A stretch of DNA of 64,000 bases from Chrysomallon squamiferum (GCA_012295275.1 CM022674.1:15780424-15844423); one strand, 5' to 3'; positions 39,190-55,444 are shown, counted from the stretch's first letter. The notes: generated by a model not told the origin, from the sequence alone. Translations and numbers: made by a program.

Positions 39190-39365
39190 CTTTAATGCAA
39201 CATCATATCAAAGTGCTCACTTTGGAGAGGGAACTGGACACATTTGGCTTGATGATCTGAGATGTGATGGAGATGAAGACAGTGTTGAAAATTGTTCATT
39301 TCATGGCTGGGGAAAACACAACTGTGGTCACAGAGGATGCTGGTCAATGTCAGTTTACATTAGAC
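39190..39365 (+). pseudogene. SRCR second-half exon, frameshifted
   Basis: The acceptor TTTTGCAG precedes [40 protein letters not shown] and GKHNCGH, the C-terminal half of a scavenger receptor cysteine-rich domain. The final Cys-containing segment (normally HREDVGISC) is shifted by about two bases (read as HRGCWSMS). No first-half exon was found upstream. It is probably a dead module of the receptor gene that follows. Confidence 0.8.
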
Positions 39366-39954
39366 TTTTTATTTCATTGTGTATCAATAACACAATGTTT
39401 TAACTTGTTGGCATCAAAATTATAATTCGTGTGTTTAATGTTGTCGTACTGAAGTGTGTATCTATCATTATTTGCCTTTAATAATAATGAAACAATACAA
39501 AATAATATCAGGATTGAGTACGATATTCAACTAAAAAGCTAGGCTTAAAATAACCTGAATTCAAATGAGATATATTAATGATGCAGTTATTCGTATTTAT
39601 TAGTTACTTTACTTGCTTGTTTGTTTCCTTGATTGTTGTTTGTTTATTCCTTCCCTTATTTTACTCTTTGAGTATTTGTAATTTATGTACGACTTATAAT
39701 AGGCATCAAAGCTAAACATATACCACTACGATAGTTACAACAGAGGAAACTCATTAGTGAAACTGTACAGATTATTCTTGTTGACTTGCATACAAATAGG
39801 AAAATAAAATCGGAGGGGAATGAAGCAGCTTGTACGAAGTTTTCAGAAGAAATATAGTTACAAGAGTATTAATCCATCTTACTAAATCGATTTTCTCAAG
39901 TAGAAGTAAACATGGAGAGTTACTGAAAATATACATCAGAAAGATCAAAAATAT

Positions 39955-40063
<109 letters not shown>

Positions 40064-40301
40064 TTGTTTAGTAATTTAAAATTATAATAAGAATCGTACT
40101 GTTTAATAATTTTAAACACCAGCCTTCCTTCAGAAGGTAATTTCAACCAACAGATGACCGCCCCTGCATGTTTGTCTGTAATGAAATTTGAAGACATCCA
40201 ATATCTTTATGGTTCTCTAAATATAGCATATAGAAATTAGAATGAAATATCAAAATTATATAATAAATATATATATATATATATGGGTTTTTTTTTTATA
40301 G

Positions 40302-42344
<2,043 letters not shown>

Positions 42345-42349
42345 GTAAG

Positions 42350-43617
42350 TAGAGACATAAAAGTTAGTAAACTTAATAATAACAAGACATTTAGTGAACA
42401 GACTAAGAGTGACCAATCTAGGAGATGTAAGAAAAAAATAATAAAATAAAAATGAAAATCTGAAGCTTTATGTTAATCAGACTGTTGTGTCTGTTATTTT
42501 AATTGATGTGTTATCCGTGTGTGATGAGTTTCTTTTTCATATCAGAATAAGACAATATGAAGAGTTTGACTGTTTTACTAATACATGTACATACAAAGGT
42601 AATAGTGCAGGTCCGATTTGAAAGTTTTCCTTATTGATTCTTAAAGCAGTGATAAACCATTTTATTATTATTATTATTATGATTATTATTATTATTCATT
42701 TATTTATTTTTTTATTTATATTTTTATGTTTTATTAATTTTTGTTCTTCCCATACAACAGTGTTCTTTATTTAATAGTAACATTTGCTACCAAAAGATAT
42801 CCGTTTACTATTTCTACGTGTCGATAATGTTTACTAGAGGATCAGTCTGTACCAGACGAAGTAGCCCGCTAAAAGTCGAATACCACCTACTTCATGATCT
42901 GGTAACAAACGTAAGTAAAACCCGGGTATACTTCAGTGTATCTTATTTAACAGTGAGAGAATAATTGTATCTGCCCAACACAAAAAGCACACATTAACTT
43001 GCTATACAGGTAACGCCAGTATCGTTTCAGTACCATTACATGCTCATTGTTATAGATAGAAAACGAAAAAAGCTTTATAAAGTTATAACATAAAATAAGA
43101 AAAAAAAGCTGCAACATAATTGACGTTAATCTACAATGGTTGTATATATTGAACCGCAAAGTGAGAAACACACTATTTTCACCTGCCAAGATGACAAAAT
43201 ATTTAAGGTTGGCATCAGTCCGTGTTTCACAAGTATAGCTATTATTATCTGTTTAGCACGGACGAACAGAACAAACATCTTAACGTATTTAATATATGTG
43301 TGTCTTTACTTTTGTTAACTATTTTCGCGCGATATATAATAAAACATTTGTATTTGTCGTCAGTCCCTGTTTAGGATACACGAACAATCGCTATATTTTC
43401 AGTATGTTCGGTATCTGAGTGTGCATCCTTTTAACTGTGAAACTGTGATACCTGAAAATTATGATACAATTTGCACAGTTGGTTTTAGTTAGCCGACCGG
43501 TTACAAAATCCTTGTATTATCGTTTTTATGCGATAAACAAAGGATGTAACTAATTTTTTTTATTTATTTATTTATTTATTTATTTTTCTGTTGATGTGTC
43601 TCAGTTTGAAGTTTTTT

Positions 43618-43665
<48 letters not shown>

Positions 43666-45505
43666 TATAATAATTTGCGGATACTAAATCTGCTTTTGTG
43701 CTGACATAAAATTCAATATACTGCTGACGAAAGTAAGCGCGTTTCCATAATTTATAGATAACAATATTTTATTCGTTATTTTATTTGAATTTCTATATAC
43801 ATTTTTGCGGGTCTTAATTTATTTTGATAGTTCTTGGTCAAGTTATTGAAGAAGGCTAGCCTGATAAAAAAAACCTCTGAAATTAGTGTTATCAAAAAAT
43901 TCTCATACTAAATGTTGACTGAATGTTCTCTACAGTCTTACTTCAGTCAGAACATGTTACTGAACTTAGAGACTGGAAGTGAAGAGTCGCTCGCCTAACT
44001 TACTTCTATGTACACTGGTCTGTGTTAGAACTGACACTGTATTTTTCCACTTTCTCACTGGATATTTCCATTTTGTGACTGAATCCTTCAAATAACCATC
44101 CCAAGCACCGTGGCAAGAACCGTAGATGTTCTCCATTTGTGATACTGATGGCCTAGCAGATATTACGATACGTCATTTTTGTTTTTCTGTTGACACTGAT
44201 TCAAAGGATAACGCACGAATATGCATTAGCATCTCTGTATCAGTTTCGATAAATGACTTCACAGATACATTATCGTATCTAGCTTATTCAAATGTTTATA
44301 ATGATATGAATTTAAACAACAGCTTATGAACAACCACTGGCTTCTTTCTTGTGTCAGTTTGTATGTAATCTGAAAGTTCTCGAAATTGGATCAGTAGCAT
44401 ATAATACTAAAGTAAACGAAAATTAGTAACTATCTAGTATCCTGATCAAATCAGGATATGGAATATGTCACATAATGCAGGCTAACTGTTTCGTGTCGTG
44501 TTCGAATTTGTCAATTAATGAGGAAACATAATGAAGATGATACACAGCAGTGAGTCATGTCAGTGTCACTCGATTGGATTGTTCATCTTTTAAACTAGCA
44601 GAGTTAGTATATTTAGCAGAAACGTAAGCATGAGTTTCGAATGACTTATTCCAGTCTTTATGTGTCAGAATGTTGGTTTATCGCCTTGATGATGCTGTGA
44701 ATAGCTCTTTCTTTTACGTTTGATGTTATTGACGCATTTTTTTTGGTGACATCTAGCATTCTGATATTCAGACCATTGTCTAGTGGAACTCTGTTAAGCA
44801 CGAATGGTACATTACAGAAAAAAGTTAAGATGAATGACAGTATCGTTGACATCAGCATTACGTGTTGTTTGGTCTGTTATCACAAAATCAGTTTCTTCAC
44901 ATGAGCTTTTGAAAGGGATTGGACTGGCAGCCTCTGACACTTATTACTTTTTCTATCTTTAAACTTATTATTTTCGAAGAGAGCTATAGTAACAAGACGC
45001 CTGTATATCAGAACTTATGACGTATTTTACAATCTCTTTTATTAATGCTAAAACAAATTTGAATTATGTCATCGTATTTACTATAACGATTGTAACAAAT
45101 GTAAAGTATTTATAAAAAGTTTTAAAAAAAACAACAACGACAGATTGTTATTTGTAAAAAAAAAAAAAAACATCAACATTGTCAGTAATTTCTGTTCTAG
45201 TTACTGATTCCAAGGAAAATTTTTGAAAAAATAAAAAATAAATAAATAAAATAAATAAAACGTACGTACTTGAATAAGAGAACTTAGATATAGATAGGTC
45301 TCCAGTTGTGGAAAAATTTAATATTTTTGAAAAAACAAAACAAAAACAAAACAACTTCAGGCTGAATTATTATCTCAGAACCTATAAGTCAGTGAATTAG
45401 TGTATCTTTATAGATTTGAATCTTTGAGTACATTAATATTAGAAATATTGGTTGCCGATTTATAGCAAAACTAGAGATAGAGCGAAATCTTTATTTTACT
45501 CAACT
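42350..45505. other. Intron of the inferred receptor gene; partial copy of the 33-35 kb repeat
   Basis: Positions 42950-43560 match the 32-35 kb repeat (gtttagcacggacgaac, gtcgtcagtcc). Positions 45170-45320 match 35900-36045. (TTTA)n lies at 43556-43585 and (TA)n at 43623-43660. Positions 43900-45000 are fairly ordinary in composition, but no exon was recognised. Confidence 0.55.
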
Positions 45506-45995
45506 TTATGAATTTGACGACAGAGACGATGCTGTTATCTGTAACATGAAGGACAACAATTTTAGTCGGTAAATAAATATTTTACTACATTTTTCTTCTT
45601 ATTATTTTTGTCTAGCAGTAGAATTTTATATGCTTAATATATACTTCTTTTTTAACCATTTTCATTACTTAAACGATTATAATACATTCATGTAAAATTC
45701 GAATTATATGAAATAATATTATTGTGGTTTCCTGTTTAAGTTCCATGTGATACTGGCAATTACATTGCTGCACATTATGTTATTGTTGTATATACATCTC
45801 ACACCATTAAGTTATTATTCGTTGTTGTACAATAATACAAATTTCAACTTAGGAAAATGCGTTAACTCTACAATTAGTGTACATTCTATTAATACGTTTG
45901 TGATGAAAAAGTACAGATTCGAAAAGAAGTGAATTATGAATTATAAGTATTTATGAATTATTTTTTAAAACGTATCAAGTAATATTTATAGAAAC
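45500..45995 (+). pseudogene. SRCR first-half exon remnant with its intron
   Basis: Positions 45509-45570 read YEFDDRDDAVICNM followed by NFSR and a GTAAAT donor, matching the end of exon 41415-41559 with an internal insertion. The next 400 bases follow the intron after 41559 closely (atgaaataatattattgtg, gtacattctattaata). With the blocks at 42950 and 45170, it shows that a larger receptor gene segment was duplicated and then decayed. Confidence 0.8.
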
Positions 45996-46510
45996 ATCTG
46001 AGTTAGAAACATCTTAGAATTCTTTTCATTATATTTGCACTTGTGTTTGCGTGTATCCATTTGTATATAGTTGTACATATTTATAAATTTAGTTAAAAAA
46101 CTGAGTAAAGTTTAAATAACCTGTATATTGCTGTGGTTGTATTAATTTACAATACAATGACAAAATATTTAATCTGTAAAGTAGATGATACCAGGCTTTG
46201 ATGAAAACATGTAATTTACACGTAAATTAAATAACAACGCACTGAGCTGTCTCTGCTTAGGAAACAACTGCGAGAAGAAGAAAACTCAAAATTCTGAGAT
46301 GTTTAACTGAATACATGCTGGTTATATTTGATAATTTATGTCTAACAACAGACCATGTTCCTTCAAAGTTGTTAAATTTGTTTCTTACCTGTCAGCTGTA
46401 ATTAATTATATTCCTCTTTGGATAACAAAATGACTACATAAATTAACAACAGGAAGATGGTAAAACAATAGGTGGATCCCACAGTCTGTCTGCTGTCAGT
46501 TCAAATATTC

Positions 46511-48025
46511 AAAACTAACCAGTTTATATTAAAATTTGAAGAATAAATTATGAAGCTGTGCAGTTTTATATCTTATAACAAATTTTAATGTTTCTATTTA
46601 TTTCTTTTAAGACTGTTTTAGTTCATGCAGTCAAAGGTTCTAATATTTTCGGTTGTCCAGATCATCTGATGTGTGTATATATAGTAAATGAAAAGAAATA
46701 TTTAAAACCAAGAAAAACAAAAAGAAACATTTGTGTAATAATTATTATAGTAGCAATATAGAACAGTGCTGTAACATTTATAGAGTACAGGTTTCAAAAC
46801 TTTGATATATAGGGAAAGTCTATTTACTAGTTTGAGATATCTATCTGTCGGCCTCTGTGTCTACCTATTTATTTTTTGATCAGTTTGTCTATCTGTCTCT
46901 ACATCTACATATCTGTCTGTGCAGATCATGACAAGAATTTACCACTGAGTGTGTGGGTAAATGTAGGTGCAGATAGATTATTAAACTTGTAAACATATGT
47001 TTGTTTTTAAAGAAACATTTTAAAACATTTTTGTCCACAGATTTTTCACTTCTACAGATGAACTCATTCAGTAAAGCATGCAACTGCAGACATGCCAGTC
47101 TTGTTATCATGGCAACAGGGTTTTCTGCCTCCTTTTCATTTTTGTCTTTCTCCCTGTTGTGATATGCACCCAGTCACTGACATTGAGTGGAGAGAAGAAA
47201 ATTGATCATTTTGACCACAGGGGAAACCACGAAGACACACCGTGCTGGACGGTGAAAATCCACAAGAGAGTTCAACATTCCATACCACTTCAGGGGAGAC
47301 AACTTGTCATTTCTGCTGCAGACATCAGACTTGACTCTGTGGGACAGATATCAAATTTCCTAAACCATTTCACTTTCTGTTTCTGGCCAGAGACTTTAGA
47401 ACTGAGTGACACAAGTAAACTGAACTTTGAAGATTTACACAAAGTACACCAGTTTATCTTGAAGAAAACACGTCACAGATTCAACACTTTGAGGAAAACA
47501 GTAGAGAGCTGGTTGCAGGGAGACAACTCTGTTGAGTGGTTTAGTCCCAATGTTGTGAGAGTCAGACAGAAAAGTTCTCTTCATTTTGAAGATCCGTTCT
47601 TCACACGACAATGGCACTTGGTAAGTAAATAATCTGCATAATTTATCTCCAGTTGTAGTGAAAGTAGATCTTAGCTCCATTGTGTAGCATCCACTCAAAC
47701 AGTGACATCTGATCTGATCTGGATTCACTAACCAGTTTCTTCTTAACACACTTTGATTAACATTTTAATTTTACATATTTTCATGCATATGAAATACCAG
47801 ACTGTGACAATGAGAGATAATTTATTGTGTTAATTTAAATTACAAGTATTTTATCTAAAATTACTAAAATCATTTATATTTTGTTTTATTTTATTAATAT
47901 ATGTATTTATTTGTTTATTTATTATGTTTATTATATTTATTTATTTATTTGTTGATTTTTAATTTAATTTATTTATTTATTAAACAGAGCAATAAGTTGT
48001 CTGGAATGGATATCAATGTCACTGG
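46511..48025. repeat. Left arm of a 1.5-kb inverted duplication
   Basis: This block recurs in opposite orientation at about 62470-64000. It contains the first exon and part of the second exon of the PCSK7-like fragment and the flank on its 5' side. The partner reaches the end of the window at 64000 (matching 46511), so the arm may be longer than seen. Confidence 0.9.
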
Positions 48026-48805
48026 TGTCTGGGAACGAAACATAACAGGAATTGGGGTCACTGTTGCTGTTGTTGATGATGGGAAGTAAATGTGTGATAT
48101 AACTAAACACTGTTCTTGCAGTTAATAATAGTGAATAAATACTTTTGTTTTTGTTGATCAATAAATATTACTGTTGATTTTTAAAGTTAACATATTTCAA
48201 AACTCAAATTTAGTTATCTGTATTTTGGTTTCAGTTAGATTTGTTCAAGTTCTTTGGGTACAATTTTTGTATTCTGTATAGATATAGCTGTATTGAAATT
48301 TTCTCTCTCTCTTTCTGTTCTGTTTATATATTTGTAATCTATCTCTTTTTTCTCTCTGTGTAACCTATGTCATTCTCAAAAATCTGTCTCCTTTTTGTCT
48401 CTCTGACTCTCTCTCTCTCTCTCTCTCTTGGTATCTGAAAGGGCAATACCATTTTTGTCTAATAAGAAAAATAAACCTCATTTCAAATGTTGGATATGAA
48501 AGTGAAAAAAAGAGAAAAACAAAAAAGGAAATTATATTCATCCAAACAGAAATGAAATGAAATGGGAAATAATAATAAAAAAAAAAAAAAAAAAAAAAAA
48601 TAAAATTATAATATTCTTATATGTGTAGTTATTGTTATTTTGCTTTTACTCTAACTGTACTATTTATGGAATTTTTCATATTACTGATATTTTTTATTTC
48701 CAGGCTTGTAGTGGACAAACACTGATATTCATGACATCTACAACTACCACGGCAGCTGGGATCTCAATGATGATGATTCTGATCCTATGCCTAGTGACCA
48801 CAAAG
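47078..48805 (+). pseudogene. PCSK7-like proprotein convertase, 5' fragment
   Basis: Three exons. The first (47078-47620, 181 codons) has a hydrophobic signal peptide (FCLLFIFVFLPVVICTQS), an S8 pro-domain and the junction FEDPFFTRQWHL. The second (47988-48081) reads [26 protein letters not shown] with the catalytic Asp; [11 protein letters not shown] is characteristic of PCSK7. The third (48704-48805) reads DIHDIYNYHGSWDLNDDD, SDPMPSDHK. Lesions: the donor after GATGATG reads GGAAGT instead of GTAAGT, and TAG at 48709-48711 stands where the family has Glu. Exons with the catalytic His and Ser are absent. Intact enzymes are subtilisin-like proteases that process proproteins in the secretory pathway. 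This fragment, inside the inferred receptor intron, cannot. Confidence 0.85.
48100..48700. other. Intron of the PCSK7-like fragment
   Basis: A CT microsatellite lies at 48410-48428 and poly-A at 48578-48600. No exon is seen. Confidence 0.7.
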
Positions 48806-49349
48806 GTGAGATGAGTGGCTGTTAATTTTTTTTATTAACTCTGTGTACCTTGAGTTAAACCATTTTGATTTGGGTAGTACTTGTACTTGTTCCATTATCA
48901 TCACTATTGTCATAATCATCTCATTATCATAAACAATATTACATTATTCATACTTTGTTTTGATATTTTCATCCTAACTGTTTGCAGTTTATTGTAAGAC
49001 CTGTGTAATTATATTATTTCTCAAATTATTGTGATGTTTCAACCACACAACTGATTCAGTTGATGGAAATATACTTGAGTTTTGTGTTTGTGAGCGTGGT
49101 AAGTTTGTTTGTTTACGTGCGTGTGGGAATAGTGATGAACTAACAGTTACAGTGCAGCAAGTATAGTACATCATAGAACGTCAGCTGGTTTTATTTGTCT
49201 GACTAAAGTACTTTTTGTGCGGGATACTTCTTTATTAGTATTTCTTTTTTTAAACTACCGGAGCTTTTCATCGAGTATCCTGGTTCAATTCAAAAGTTTG
49301 CTGGGCAAAATGTTAGAAATGTTTCAATACAAACTTTGTTTAATTTCAG

Positions 49350-50329
49350 TACCGCCGTCATCAGTAGATACCTCTTACTCTACACTGACTGTGTCTGACT
49401 GTGACTCAATTATTGTGAAGAAGATTATTGTCTCCCGTTCTAGAATCACCTATTTCCGATGGGTTAACAGAAACATGAAGGTTATGAAAAGTGTAATTAA
49501 CGAAAGTGACGATTCTGTTAAAATCTACAACAAAACTGTCAACGCCAGTGGCTACCTGATTTCAATGGACATTGGTCAGTTTTCAGACAGTGAACGAGGG
49601 TTGTACAATCTAACAGTCTGTAACAAATTTGGATGTGACAATTTCTACACTTACCTAAAGTCATCAGGTTCGTGTTATTGTAGAAGTGCAATGTTTATAC
49701 AATTATTCTCCATATTAAATTTCAGATTAATATTATCCTGTTCATCCTGTTAAAATATTTCACCAACTTTTAGTAAACAAATACTTTATCATTAAACTGA
49801 AACGAAAGATTTCACGAGCTTATATTAAACAAATACTTTACCTTTAAAAAGAAATGAAAGATTTCATTAGTAATCATTTCACTTTATTTAAAGAGAATTA
49901 CAACCTACATTTTTTGTTACATCACTTTCGTATTTCCCAAAGAATGACCTGTATACTGAAATACGTGAAAGATTATTTAAGATATCCCAGTCTACATCGA
50001 TGCAAACAATATTTTCATTTTGCATTTAATTGTAATAATTTATTTATTCATTTATTGTCCTATTCTCTTCGTATGTATATATATGTACGTGTGTATATGT
50101 GTCTGTATGTGTGTATGTAGATATGTATGTTTCTTTGTATATTCAGTTTACGTATTTAAATTAATGAATATTTATCTTTCTAGAAGAACATACCGAGTCT
50201 AAATTTGACAAGATGTCTGTCTACATTGTTACTGCAGTATTGGGTATCATCATCCTGATCATCCTCGTTGTAGTCTGTGTAATGAGGCAGAGGAGGAAAT
50301 CAGAGGATAACGAAACTAAGAAACAATGA
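49350..50329 (+). CDS. Ig-like domain plus transmembrane segment (exons 49350-49667 and 50184-50329)
   Basis: The first exon is a single Ig-like domain: VSDCDS (first Cys), ITYFRWVNRN (core Trp), DIGQFSDSERGLYNLTVCNK (D.G.Y.C region with the second Cys) and FGCDNF. The second exon encodes a short stalk, a transmembrane helix (VTAVLGIIILIILVVVCVM), a basic stop-transfer stretch (RQRRK) and a 12-residue tail ending at TGA 50327-50329. Both exons are open with good splice sites, in phase 1, matching the SRCR exons at 40302-42344. I therefore infer a type I receptor with SRCR, SRCR, Ig and TM parts. The intron between them, about 7 kb, contains the dead PCSK7-like piece. It could also be an independent Ig receptor whose 5' exons are elsewhere. 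Confidence 0.75.
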
Positions 50330-50470
50330 CGATATCTAGTAATGAAAATAATTAGCAATATTTACTTATTTTATAATTCTATTTAACAACTATGTTTATT
50401 ATTTTTGCATTTCTTTCTTACATTCTATTTTGTCTTCAGTTTTTCAATAACGTTTGTTTTTGTGATACAG

Positions 50471-51025
<555 letters not shown>

Positions 51026-51184
51026 CCAGAAACAAAAGAATAAACGGACATGCACTCATATTTAGAACCGTATACATACAAACAAATATTTAAAATATCT
51101 TCTTACCAATACCTTATATTTATTTTAAATATTTGTAACTTTAGTCTGACTGAATTGACTTTATAATTATTGTTTTTACTATTT

Positions 51185-51340
<156 letters not shown>

Positions 51341-51344
51341 CCAT

Positions 51345-52104
51345 CGCTGATGCTGGAGATACGGAACATGTGTATGTGCCTTTAAATAAAAAATAAATCA
51401 GGTAAAGTGAAAATTTTATATTAATAACTTGTTGGTCATCCTAGCGACATTAGCAAATTTAGAAATAGTTTTATCATTACAGCAACGTTAGTAGTAGTTG
51501 TAGTAATAATATAAGTTATAGTTGTGTAGTAGTAGTAGCAGCACCAATAGAATAAGTAGAAATGTTGATGGTAATGATCGTAGTCGTAGCAGTGGAAGTT
51601 CTACCAGCAATAATAATGATAACATTCACAGCAGCAGCATAATTGTCTTGGTGACAGAGGCAGTTTTGGTTGCTGTGGAAATTATACAACTAATATGGTA
51701 ATAGTTGTAGTTGTACGTTTTGTAATTCTACAAGTGATTGTTGTAGTGGTAGTTGTACTTTTTGCAGTTCTACAAGTGATTGCTGTAGTGGTAGTCGTAG
51801 GAGTAATTTGTTTTATGCACGTTCGTGGAATGCTCACTGTCTTCCATCTGACCTAATATCTTTAATATTTCCACAAAATACTGTATTTATTTATTTATTT
51901 ATTTATTTATTTGATTTGATTTGATTTGATTGTTTATTTCAGGTTAAAATCAATATGAAAAGAAAAGTAGATGATTGTAATATTATTATATGTTAACATG
52001 TCTGTTTCAAGAAGGATCTTCACGTGGACATTCTCTGACATTTTTTATCTTTATGTCCATGGAATCAACGTGAACGTCAAAATAACAACAACAACAACAA
52101 CAAC

Positions 52105-52175
<71 letters not shown>

Positions 52176-52965
52176 TACATAAATAAATAAATAAATAAAA
52201 ACAACAAAGGAAACAACATAGAGGTATGTTTGCTCGTGGGATCGTAGCACTTAGATGTGTGTTACAGGCGAGACGTAGGAATTACTTTCTGTTTCTGAAG
52301 GATGGCGCGGTTCAGAGAAATTAATCTGGCACAGGTTTAAATAGAGAGAAAAACAAATAGTTTAACTTTATTTATTTATTTGTTGTGATGAATTGTTATA
52401 CCTGAATATTTTACGAAGAGTTAATGAACACATTATAGTCTTGTGTTTTAACATAATTTAACACTAGATATGTTAAAAAGTTAACTGGCATGTATAACAC
52501 ACCATTCTCAGTGTGTTCAGATTTTCTCGTTTTTTTAGGTTTTTCTGACAATGAATTCAAGAACTATAAACAATGTAGTTCTTAGCTGTGGATTTTAGTT
52601 TTCTAAAATATATTTCCCATCATACCTCTGTAAAAAGAATTGACACAAGATAAATAACATCAACAAGAGAACAGTTTTAGTTCATTATTTATATACAGAG
52701 TATGTCTCGTAATAATATGAAAAACTAGAAGCGGAACTAAATTATTTACGTTTTTGTGGAAACGTCAGTTAAAACAATTAAAGTCGGGAGAATCAAGTTA
52801 TTACGTTAATATGTGAGTGTGTGCGTGTGTGTGTGTGTGTGCCTGTGTGTGTGCGTGTGTGTGTTCAACAGTTTACTGATTACACTGCCTATTGACGGTA
52901 AAAAAACAAAAATAAAAGTATCTTAACAGACGCCGTCCAATTTATGCTGCTATAGGCAACATCCC
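51345..52965. other. No gene seen; microsatellites
   Basis: AGT/GTAGTA-like degenerate repeats cover 51490-51810, (TTTA)n 51883-51915, (ACA)n(ATA)n 52087-52173 and a GT tract 52812-52865. No splice-flanked exon was found. Confidence 0.6.
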
Positions 52966-52999
52966 TCTTGTCGCTTCCCGAATCAGAGCATGAATTTCA

Positions 53000-53630
53000 A
53001 ATTCGCCTCAACCTCGTCTCAACTCTCGCCTCAACTCTCGTCTTTCCCTCGTCTCAACTCTCGTCTCAACTCTCGCCTCAACTCTCGTTTCAACTATCGC
53101 CTCAACCCTCGTCTCAACCCCCGCCTCAACCCTCGTCTCAACCTCGTCTCAACCCTCGTCTCAACCTCGTCTCAACTCTCGTCTCAACTCTCGCCTCAGC
53201 CTCGTCTCAACCCTCGTCTCAACCTTGTCTCAACCCTCGTCTCAACCCTCGTCTCAACCCTCGTCTCAACCCTCGTCTCAACCTTCTCAACCCTCGTCTC
53301 AACCCTCGTCTCAACCCTCGCCTCAACCTCGCCTCAACCTTCGTCTCAACCTCGTCTCAACCTTCTCAACCCTCGTCTCAACTCTCGTATCAACTCTCGT
53401 TTCAACTCTCGCCTCAACCCTCGTATCAACCCTCGCCTCAACCCTCGTCTCAGCCCTCGCCTCAACCTTCGTCTCAACCTCGTCTCAACCTTTTCAACCC
53501 TCGTCTCAACTCTCGTATCAACTCTCGTTTCAACTCTCGCCTCAACCCTCGTATCAACCCTCGCCTCAACCTCGTCTGAACTCTCGTCTCAACCCTCTTC
53601 GCAACTCTCGTCTCAACCGAGGAATCAAAG
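53000..53630. repeat. C-rich 12-bp satellite (ctcaaccctcgt)
   Basis: About 50 units of a 12-bp repeat (with 11-bp variants) cover about 630 bp. The plus strand contains almost no G outside the cg dinucleotide; the minus strand carries regularly spaced GGG runs (GAGGGTTGAGAC). Three frames stay open for long stretches because of the period, not because of coding. Confidence 0.95.
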
Positions 53631-53634
53631 ACAA

Positions 53635-54675
53635 AAACAAAGACACGCGTGTTGACAAATTTCAAAGCTGTCTTAGTTTATTAGTCAAAACTAGCTGTAT
53701 CCTAGCCTGTAATTAACGTAACTACGAAATTTAAAAATAATAATAATAATAATAAAACAAATAAAAAATGCCTTTAAAGGTTCGACATGGCATTTTTTTC
53801 CAGTAAAAGGGCATTAATGATGGTCAAACAGAACTTTAATTATCTGCATATATCGACATTTTAATACAGTTTATTTACAGATTACAATCATTAATACATA
53901 TTTATTTACTACCTGTCGTTGTTTTATCTTTTGTTTATCTCATAAAACTACATAATCTTTGGCTTTCTCTCGGTCTCTTTGCTTTTTCTGTAGACACTTT
54001 TGTTCTCTAAATATACTTTCCCGAAGACAAATAGTAATGTCGACTAACAATGGACAGCCTTTCTCTCAGATACATGAAAAGGAGAACTTAGGCTAAATAA
54101 AAGTCATTATAAGAGACTGATGTTCATGCACTGATTGTGTTCTATCACTTTCTAAACGTCAAGAATTGTATTACATTCACACGAAATATCTATTCTCAGC
54201 ACGACACTAAAAAATACTCTCTCTGTGTTTGTCTTTATAACAAAGCAAATCTCATATTGATTATACTAGTAAAGCGAATACTGTCCTCCATTGTCAGTAA
54301 AACTAGAACCACAGTTGGTAGAAAAAACCTTAATGACGTACTTTCTTCTGAATTTATTATTGATATATCTTAATAACCTGTTTTTAAATGTTTATAATCT
54401 CAAATAATCTTCATTGTTTAATGTGTCAAATCCTCACAGTCAAGCAGTCTGTTTTCTTATGTTTATTCAATTGAGATGACAACTTGTCTTGTCCTTCACC
54501 TGTCAGACTTCAAATAAAGTCAAGAGAATGAGTTATGCCGAGGCATTGACAGAATAAAAAAAGTGTCAAGAGGTTTGAAGCGGATGCAGTCAAAGAAAAC
54601 GCTGAGGTGCAGACTTGAAAGATATTACAAATATACATGACTAATTAGTATTAAACAATATAAAAATACATCATG
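53635..54675. other. No gene recognised
   Basis: AT-rich DNA of fairly ordinary complexity. The open frame 54137-54373 on the plus strand has no recognisable domain or splice context. Confidence 0.5.
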
Positions 54676-54939
54676 AATATGGTTTACTATTTCCAGCACT
54701 ACTATTAGTTTCTGTTCCACTATTATTAGCCTACTATATCCAGTACTACTATTATTACTGACCATACCATTTCCAGTACTACTACTATTACCAACACTAC
54801 TATTTCCAGTGCTACTACTATTATTATTATTATTAGCCATACTATTTCCAGTACTACTATTATTGCGTTTATCTAACTTATCTTGATGTTCCCCTTAATT
54901 TACCTTAATTACCTGATGACCGACATCACCTGGAACGAG

Positions 54940-55070
54940 AAAGGAAAGGTAAATTATCCGAGCGGAGCAAGGATTTGAACTCCAAGCAGCGAGCGTAGCT
55001 AGCGTGAACGCTAACCACGACACCATCCGATCTCGGACGACCACCAACGAAAAGAACTTCTAGTCAATCG
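54940..55070 (-). repeat. tRNA-like segment in the left palindrome arm
   Basis: On the minus strand, gtcgtggttagcgttcacgc is followed about 40 bases later by ggagttcaaatccttgc, which contains the B-box core GTTCAAATCC. This is the head of a tRNA-derived SINE. There is no complete cloverleaf, so it is not a tRNA gene. Confidence 0.6.
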
Positions 55071-55444
55071 TGCGATCGATGTTGTGCAATCGATTTGGAG
55101 TTACCTCCCAATATGGCGATTATCTGTAGAAGCCGCCATTTTCGAAATTTGCATAATATCCTGCAATACTATAAGAATTATATAACTTGCGGGGATAATG
55201 ACATCATGTTTATTTTTAGAAACTATGTAATGCAATTCTTTTAATTTTATATAAATGTTTATTTTATTAAATATTTTATTTTATATGCTAAATATTAACG
55301 AATGTGTGGATTTATATTTAAAATAGTCAGATAAAATAAAATGAAAATGACGGCTTCTGCAGATAATCGCCATGTTGGGAGATAACCCAAAACCGACTGC
55401 GCAACATCGATCGCAGGATTGACTAGAAGTTATTTTCGTATGTT

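Noticed and set aside
53000-53630. Interstitial telomere repeat
   Set aside because: GAGGGTTGAGAC shares only AGGGTT with TTAGGG arrays, and the 12-bp period does not match.
52968-53716. Proline/glutamine-rich or RLNP-repeat protein genes
   Set aside because: Long frames are explained by the 12-bp satellite period; frames change wherever 11-bp units occur.
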